A DNA stretch of 64,000 nucleotides from Branchiostoma belcheri. Taxonomy: Eukaryota > Chordata > Leptocardii > Amphioxiformes > Branchiostomatidae. This document shows positions 58,902 to 64,000 of the stretch, one piece after another. The DNA is taken from assembly GCF_001625305.1 (NCBI RefSeq), contig NW_017804353.1, positions 3,976,603-4,040,602 on the forward strand. The letters run 5' to 3'. Made by a program: the position numbers and the translations under genes. Below the pieces are notes generated by a model. The model worked only from the letters and a program-made list of their open reading frames with translations. It ran no database searches and was not told the DNA's origin. Positions within the stretch are counted from its first letter, which is position 1, and each line of letters begins with the position of its first letter.

Positions 58902-61279
58902 TAGAAATATAGGACAAATTATCTTGAGTATTATCAGCTGTAACCCACCCTCTCTCTTGGAAAGTATATATCAAACTCAAATCTAGAACCAAAATAAAGT
59001 TTGTGATCGAAACCTTATTGCTATGAACAACCTCTATCTACTCCACACATCTGCAATGATCTACCACCCGCCGTCTCGACTGACTGGCTCCCACAGCAGA
59101 CTCTCCCCGTAAATACGTCTTGCACCAGTGCCTCAGTGTGTATGTACAACAGGCATACTGGACACGCTTTGGGGAAACTTTGAATACAAGTCACGACCGA
59201 AAGCTATCCGCACCCTGCTTATGTTACAGCTTACATGTCAGAATGTCTTTGTTTTGAAGATGCTGGTGTGTGATGACCCGGTAACTACCTCAACGCTTGA
59301 ATACGTGTTTCTGCGATGCAGCACAGGCTTTGGGGCAATGCAAATGGGTACGTAAAAAGGCAAAATTGCTAACTTTTAAGTCAATGAAAAAACAGCACTT
59401 TTAAATCTCTCAAATCTACTCTGGAAAGGATTGGAAATGTAAGTAAAGAAAAGGGACCTGTCATTGGCCAAGATCATGATGCATCCACACATACACCCGC
59501 TATTGTAGAAAATATCTATGATCCGTATGGACATAGTACATTGTATTGATTGTAGCGTATCAAAGTCGCCTCTAGGTCTATCAAACCATCACAAACGTCT
59601 ACCAAGAAGGTAGTAGAAAAAGTGAGGTATTTTTGAAACCAATGTGCACTATCTTACAAGCCATAACAAGACATACCTTCAGTCCATGACGAGTTGAGAC
59701 ATGGAAGAGACCCCTGTCTAGAATCAGCCATGTTTTTGTATGGTTCAGACCAGAAAACTGTTGACCACCTTTCTTTCTATCAGATCTGCCCGAGTGGACA
59801 AAAATCCTCAGACCAACAGGTTGTTATGGTGACGTCTACGCTGACGTCTGATGACGTAAGCACTTCGTGTGCACCTTGGTAACAGGTAAGTTGCCTGTGT
59901 CAACATGGCGGCCTGGCGTCACAAGTGACTGACATCACACGCACGACAGAAAAACCCTGACCCAGAAATACACCAGCTCATGCCAAGCATTACAACCCCT
60001 AGAAATTCAGCCACATACTATTAGGATCCCTCCATAAAACGTACCTAAAAATCATGCACAATATATAAAAATGATAATAATATTTCTCTTAATTTTCCGC
60101 GCGCTATAAGGGGCAAGGTCATGATTTGATAAGTTGTGAGTCATTGTTTAGACAGGAAACAATATCAAGTGGCCTCAATATTGGTCAAAAGCTTATTTGG
60201 TTTGATGTCAAGAGTATCAATAACGTGGGAAGTGTTGCTGACTTTGTGACGTAAGTTTTACGTCGGTAGAACGATGGGTCAAGAGAACATACAACACTGC
60301 AAATGTCAAGAGTAAGAGTAGGAGTTGAGGGGAAATTCATTTTTAGTAAAACACTTAAAGATTGTCATTATTATTACGTTACGGAAGTATTGTTTTTGGT
60401 GTCTGAGTTGCGAACAGAAGGTTGACAACACGTGGGTGGGGGAAGATTGACAAGCAGAGTGACGGTAGGTCACAAGGTATATGTGGGGAATTGGTTTTCG
60501 ACATGGGGGAATTCAGGAAGCCCAGGATTCCATGCTAGACCAATACTTCCTTTTTTATTCATATACATATAAAAATAAACAGACATAAATAAAGCCTCCG
60601 TATTGCATACCAACGTTCCATTTAAATGCTTAGAGATAAATTGATAACAAAATCAGACAAAACAAAAACTCAAGCCTTAAATAAAGCCCCCCACTTGCCC
60701 CGGTGTTTCTACAGTTTCCCCCTCCGAGACGCAATGAGATGTTCCAACGTGTGATAAAAGAATACTAACTTTGTAAAGGACTGGAAGACCAATACTTTAT
60801 AGAAGTAAGAAATTTCCGTTTTCCACAGAGGCACTTCTGATGTATAGTGTTTATCCTTGGGCTTCAAAGTGTCCTTTATATACACGGCACCATAAAACTA
60901 CTCCGTTGATGATTGAAGACCTCTGTTACCTTGTCCTTTCGGCGTGCCCGTCTCAAGGCCTTCCTCCGAGCGCTTAAAGTCTTGTTTTACGGCTCCACAC
61001 TGACTGCACTACAGAGGAAGTCATTAGTTTTGAGCCGCCCTCCCAATCCCTGCTTAATGGACTCTTCTGTCTCCCCATCTGCACTTCCGCTTGGTAAAAA
61101 CCTGGATGTTTTTGACATGTTATGTGGGTGCAGATTCTTTCTTTCAACGTACGCCTGTGTTCCCGATAGCTGGGTCAAAAAGTCATGTTTCGTTTCCGAG
61201 AAAGTGGAAAATTTGCATGCAGACTTCGCCTCTGGCCATTCGGTATTTGTGCACATCACATTCCTACATGCATTCCAGG

Positions 61280-61630
61280 TAAGGCCATGTTGATTTGATT
61301 ATATGGATGCCATCCTCTGGGAACCCCAAAACCGATGTGAGCGTGCGAATAAAAAAAGTTTGGCTAAAAAGTTGCTTTTATTATGAAACCTACGTGGTTA
61401 TGAAGGTCGAATAAGTCTTCAAGTTCTTTATATTTTCGTCTTTTTCGTTTGATTTTGGCTTTTACGACATTGGTATCATTTTTCCAATACTTTTTTTAAC
61501 TTACGGTATATATTTGCTCATTTTGCAACTGTTTGGTACGATTTACAGTATGGTTGAAAACTTTTTTTTGGTAACGGCCGAAAATTCATGCGCGCGGATG
61601 TCATCCATATTATCAAATCAACATGGTCTA
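61280..61630. mobile_element. MITE with TAAGGCCATG ends, complete
   Basis: The left end TAAGGCCATGTTGATTTGAT continues ATATGGATGCCATCC; the right end is its complement with few changes. 351 bp, AT-rich and without a transposase frame. It belongs to the same family as 41260-41673. Confidence 0.65.
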
Positions 61631-62388
61631 ACTACTAGATAGTCGACACCCAACCAATGCAGGGTAGGATCTAGGAAATCTCGGAGGCGCCCGTTAGTTT
61701 GACTGACACAACCTGACCTTAGTCATGCTCCCTTGTTACTGTAATCCTATTGCTACGGAAATAAGTCTGCTAAAATGAGTTTATATCTCCGACTGGATGC
61801 GATGATCCCAAATCATAAGTCCCGCCCGTCAGCTTACGTGTTCGCCGCCGAAGATTTAATACCGATCCCGCGGGGCTTTGGCGATACTGTGCTGAAAGCT
61901 TTTGATCTTGTATGAATGTGCACTGAGTATCGCGAATCACGTAACTCAACACGCTTCGCGGGTCCAACATCGGCAATATTTCATCGTTAAGTGAGAAGGC
62001 GTTTTCGGCCCTGATGTTACAATCCTCTCGCTGATGCCTCCACAACATCCGGGGAATAACCAGACATTTTTCATTCCAATCATTGGTCCAGCGTCACGTG
62101 AGTAGACTTCTAAATAACGAACATGAGGTGGAGAATTAATCCCGTAGAAAGTCTGTGCACCACAGCGGGAATATTGGTGATTAAGCGGGTATCTCATGAT
62201 AAATGACGGTTCTTTGATGACACGGACTTCGGGAGCGTCTCAAATGTCAATATCATTTTGTTAAAAGTACAGCTCAAAACGTTATTCCCTATGTGAGTTT
62301 AGAGAGATGACGATTTCTCGGCTGGGACCCCCCCCCCCTTCATAAACCCATCTGTTTAAAGGAAATCTACCCCTTCCTTAGCATGGAA

Positions 62389-62575
62389 GTTCATCTGAGT
62401 TGGTAAAAACAGGGCACATCAACCTTCGCTCAACTGGGACGGGAGGCGGTACCGACTTCCGACGAACTTTGACCCAGTGCTGACGTCGATCACACGCGGG
62501 TAAAAGTCACGTGTCTACAGCACTCTGGTCAGAAAGCTAAAGAAGACCGAGTAATTCGGTCGAAAATTCCTGGTG
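62389..62575. repeat. Dispersed repeat, copy B (partner at 37254-37440)
   Basis: It shares GTTCATCTGAGTTGG, CTTTGACCCAGTG and GAAGACC.GAGT blocks with the partner. A GACGTCGATCACACGCGGG segment replaces the partner's middle. Confidence 0.5.
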
Positions 62576-64000
62576 AGTCAATTTTCTTGAGTTGGAGAAC
62601 AGTTTAATTTTTAATATCTACCCCTTCCCCACATTCCACTTCATGATCGGGATCTTTATACGAGAGAACAAAACAAAAGTACAGCGACTTTCGTAAGATA
62701 CATTGTTTATGTAGAGTTGATCCACAGGAAAAAATACCCCACCACACACACACACATACACGCAAGTGACAAATAGCCCCTTTGAAAGGTAATTGTCTCC
62801 CCAAACGTTGTATCGGTAGAGGGAACCCGCCTCCCTCAATCAACCTGCCACTTCCCGGGGTGAGGTCATACGTCTTCACTTCGGAGGTCAATAGGGAAGT
62901 TCATCGTCTTTGTATGGATCAAGTACTAGTATAGGCTGATCAAGGCTTATTTCACAACTAGTGTTGGTCATTCTCTAGGTAGCAATCTCTTTAACTGTTC
63001 TAGACAGCTAGTAATCGTTCACGCAGATACAAATGCATATATTACAGCTATATCCATCATACATTTGTAGAATACTGACAAAACACATGAATTGAGCATG
63101 AGAAATGAATTCTATCTTCTAGCAAGCCGTCCTAAGGGGATTCAGGTAGCACAATTTGCCACGAATAGGGTACGACTGGCCAGGAGAGTGAGTCCACCGT
63201 TAAAGATTCATCTTCATTTTCCCTAATCAGCTAAATGAACAGTACCTTAGCCGAACTCCGCTGGCCAATTATTCTTCCTATTCAGTGGCTAAATTTTGCT
63301 GCTTTGAAACCCGCGTTGTTACGTAGTCTGATTGATAGGGACTAATTGAATTCCCTTCCCTTCCTAACTGTATACCCCCCCCCCCCAAGCCAGTTGCGCC
63401 CTATTTTCGCCAAATTCCACTACCCTAACCCCCTTCGGAAGGCCTGGTGGAGGCTACCCCTTCCCCCAACCAAAAAGAAATCGCGCAGAAAATGAAGTCA
63501 TGCACAGACTGATGCACACTCGACAGACCGTAGCCGGCGCCGCTCTAGTTCTCCCCTGTATGCGGGGCGGGTACACCTGTATCACCGGCAGCCTGGCAAC
63601 ACGCATATAACTCTCCCACGTCGCATAGCACAGAAAAAAAGGAGCGGGCAATTCCCTCCGGAAGCAAACAAATAATACGTTATAGCCCAGATCCTGCCGA
63701 TCTCTTAACCCTCGTAATGGCAGGAGAGTAGGGATTTTAAATGGGCTTGAATGATTTGATGGTTCTAGAAATGTTTTCCGACGAAACATTGTCGCTGTTC
63801 CTAATATTCCCATGAAATTAGACAAAATAGACTGCTGTTTGGATATTTGTAAGACGTAAACATAGGAGAACGGTTGTGTACATTAAAAAGATTCCTTGTG
63901 ACCTTTTCAGGAAGATAGGTCACCCCACATTTCCTCGACAAACTTCAGTGGCACAATGCCAAGTGTAAGAGAACTGAGTAAAGATAACATTCAAGCCGTG

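Larger units (their letters stand above)
57946..64000. other. Right-hand stretch without a supported gene
   Basis: Open frames of 90-126 codons at 60.9-61.3 kb and 63.45-63.8 kb overlap on both strands or lack any family resemblance. Fold-back elements and a dispersed repeat are listed separately. A C-run lies at about 63376-63389. Confidence 0.35.

Noticed and set aside
60913-61293. A 126-codon plus-strand frame ending in CAG/GTAAGG
   Set aside because: No family resemblance, an equally long frame on the opposite strand, and the apparent donor is the TAAGG terminus of a MITE.
63454-63825. A 123-codon minus-strand frame
   Set aside because: No recognisable motif, unusual composition, and it begins in a worn MITE end and pyrimidine-rich sequence.
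1-64000. LTR retroelements, endogenous viruses or Polintons
   Set aside because: No paired long terminal repeats or capsid, integrase, protease or packaging-type protein motifs were recognised.
1-64000. CRISPR arrays, operons or bacterial features
   Set aside because: The repeats are long, adjacent and lack regular unique spacers, and the genes are intron-bearing animal genes.

Overview
The window reads as nuclear DNA of a repeat-rich invertebrate deuterostome, most likely a lancelet (Branchiostoma-type). The basis is three intron-bearing genes of chordate character, an intronless IER2/IER5-type gene, short exons spread over long AT-rich introns, and many small fold-back elements and 100-550 bp tandem arrays. 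The species is inferred, not proven.

Layout. 2.0-4.7 kb: an intronless immediate-early response gene (IER2/IER5 family, 299 aa) behind a CArG box, CCAAT boxes, CRE-like sites and a kappaB-like site. 4.9-12.5 kb: no convincing gene; fold-back elements, a 195 bp near-perfect palindrome and two tandem arrays. 12.5-14.3 kb: four tandem copies of a ~128 nt structured RNA with internal A and B boxes, a closing stem and a T-run terminator. Three copies also carry identically spaced upstream TATA-like and PSE-like elements. This pol III, vault-RNA-like array is the most notable item. 14.7-22.5 kb (+): FBXW5, seven coding exons that join in frame to 829 aa, with a repeat-expanded middle and a triplicated splice acceptor. 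23.2-28.0 kb (-): a seven-exon type I membrane protein (signal peptide, vWA domain, Thr-rich stalk, TM helix, tyrosine-bearing tail; 422 aa), convergent with FBXW5. 29.4-51.7 kb (-): a synaptotagmin-like gene of the SYT12/15/17 type, seven coding exons joining in frame to 419 aa, including a 24-nt microexon; its introns hold MITE-like elements, SINE-like and LINE remnants and tandem arrays. 51.8-64 kb: no gene I can support, only scattered repeats and possibly upstream non-coding exons of the synaptotagmin gene.

The three spliced models rest on exon joins whose phases agree and whose total lengths divide by three, plus family similarity recognised by eye. No LTR element, endogenous virus or Polinton was recognised. 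The genes show no evident functional linkage: IER is a stimulus-response nuclear factor, FBXW5 a ubiquitin-ligase receptor, the vWA protein a probable adhesion or signalling receptor, and the synaptotagmin a membrane-traffic protein.
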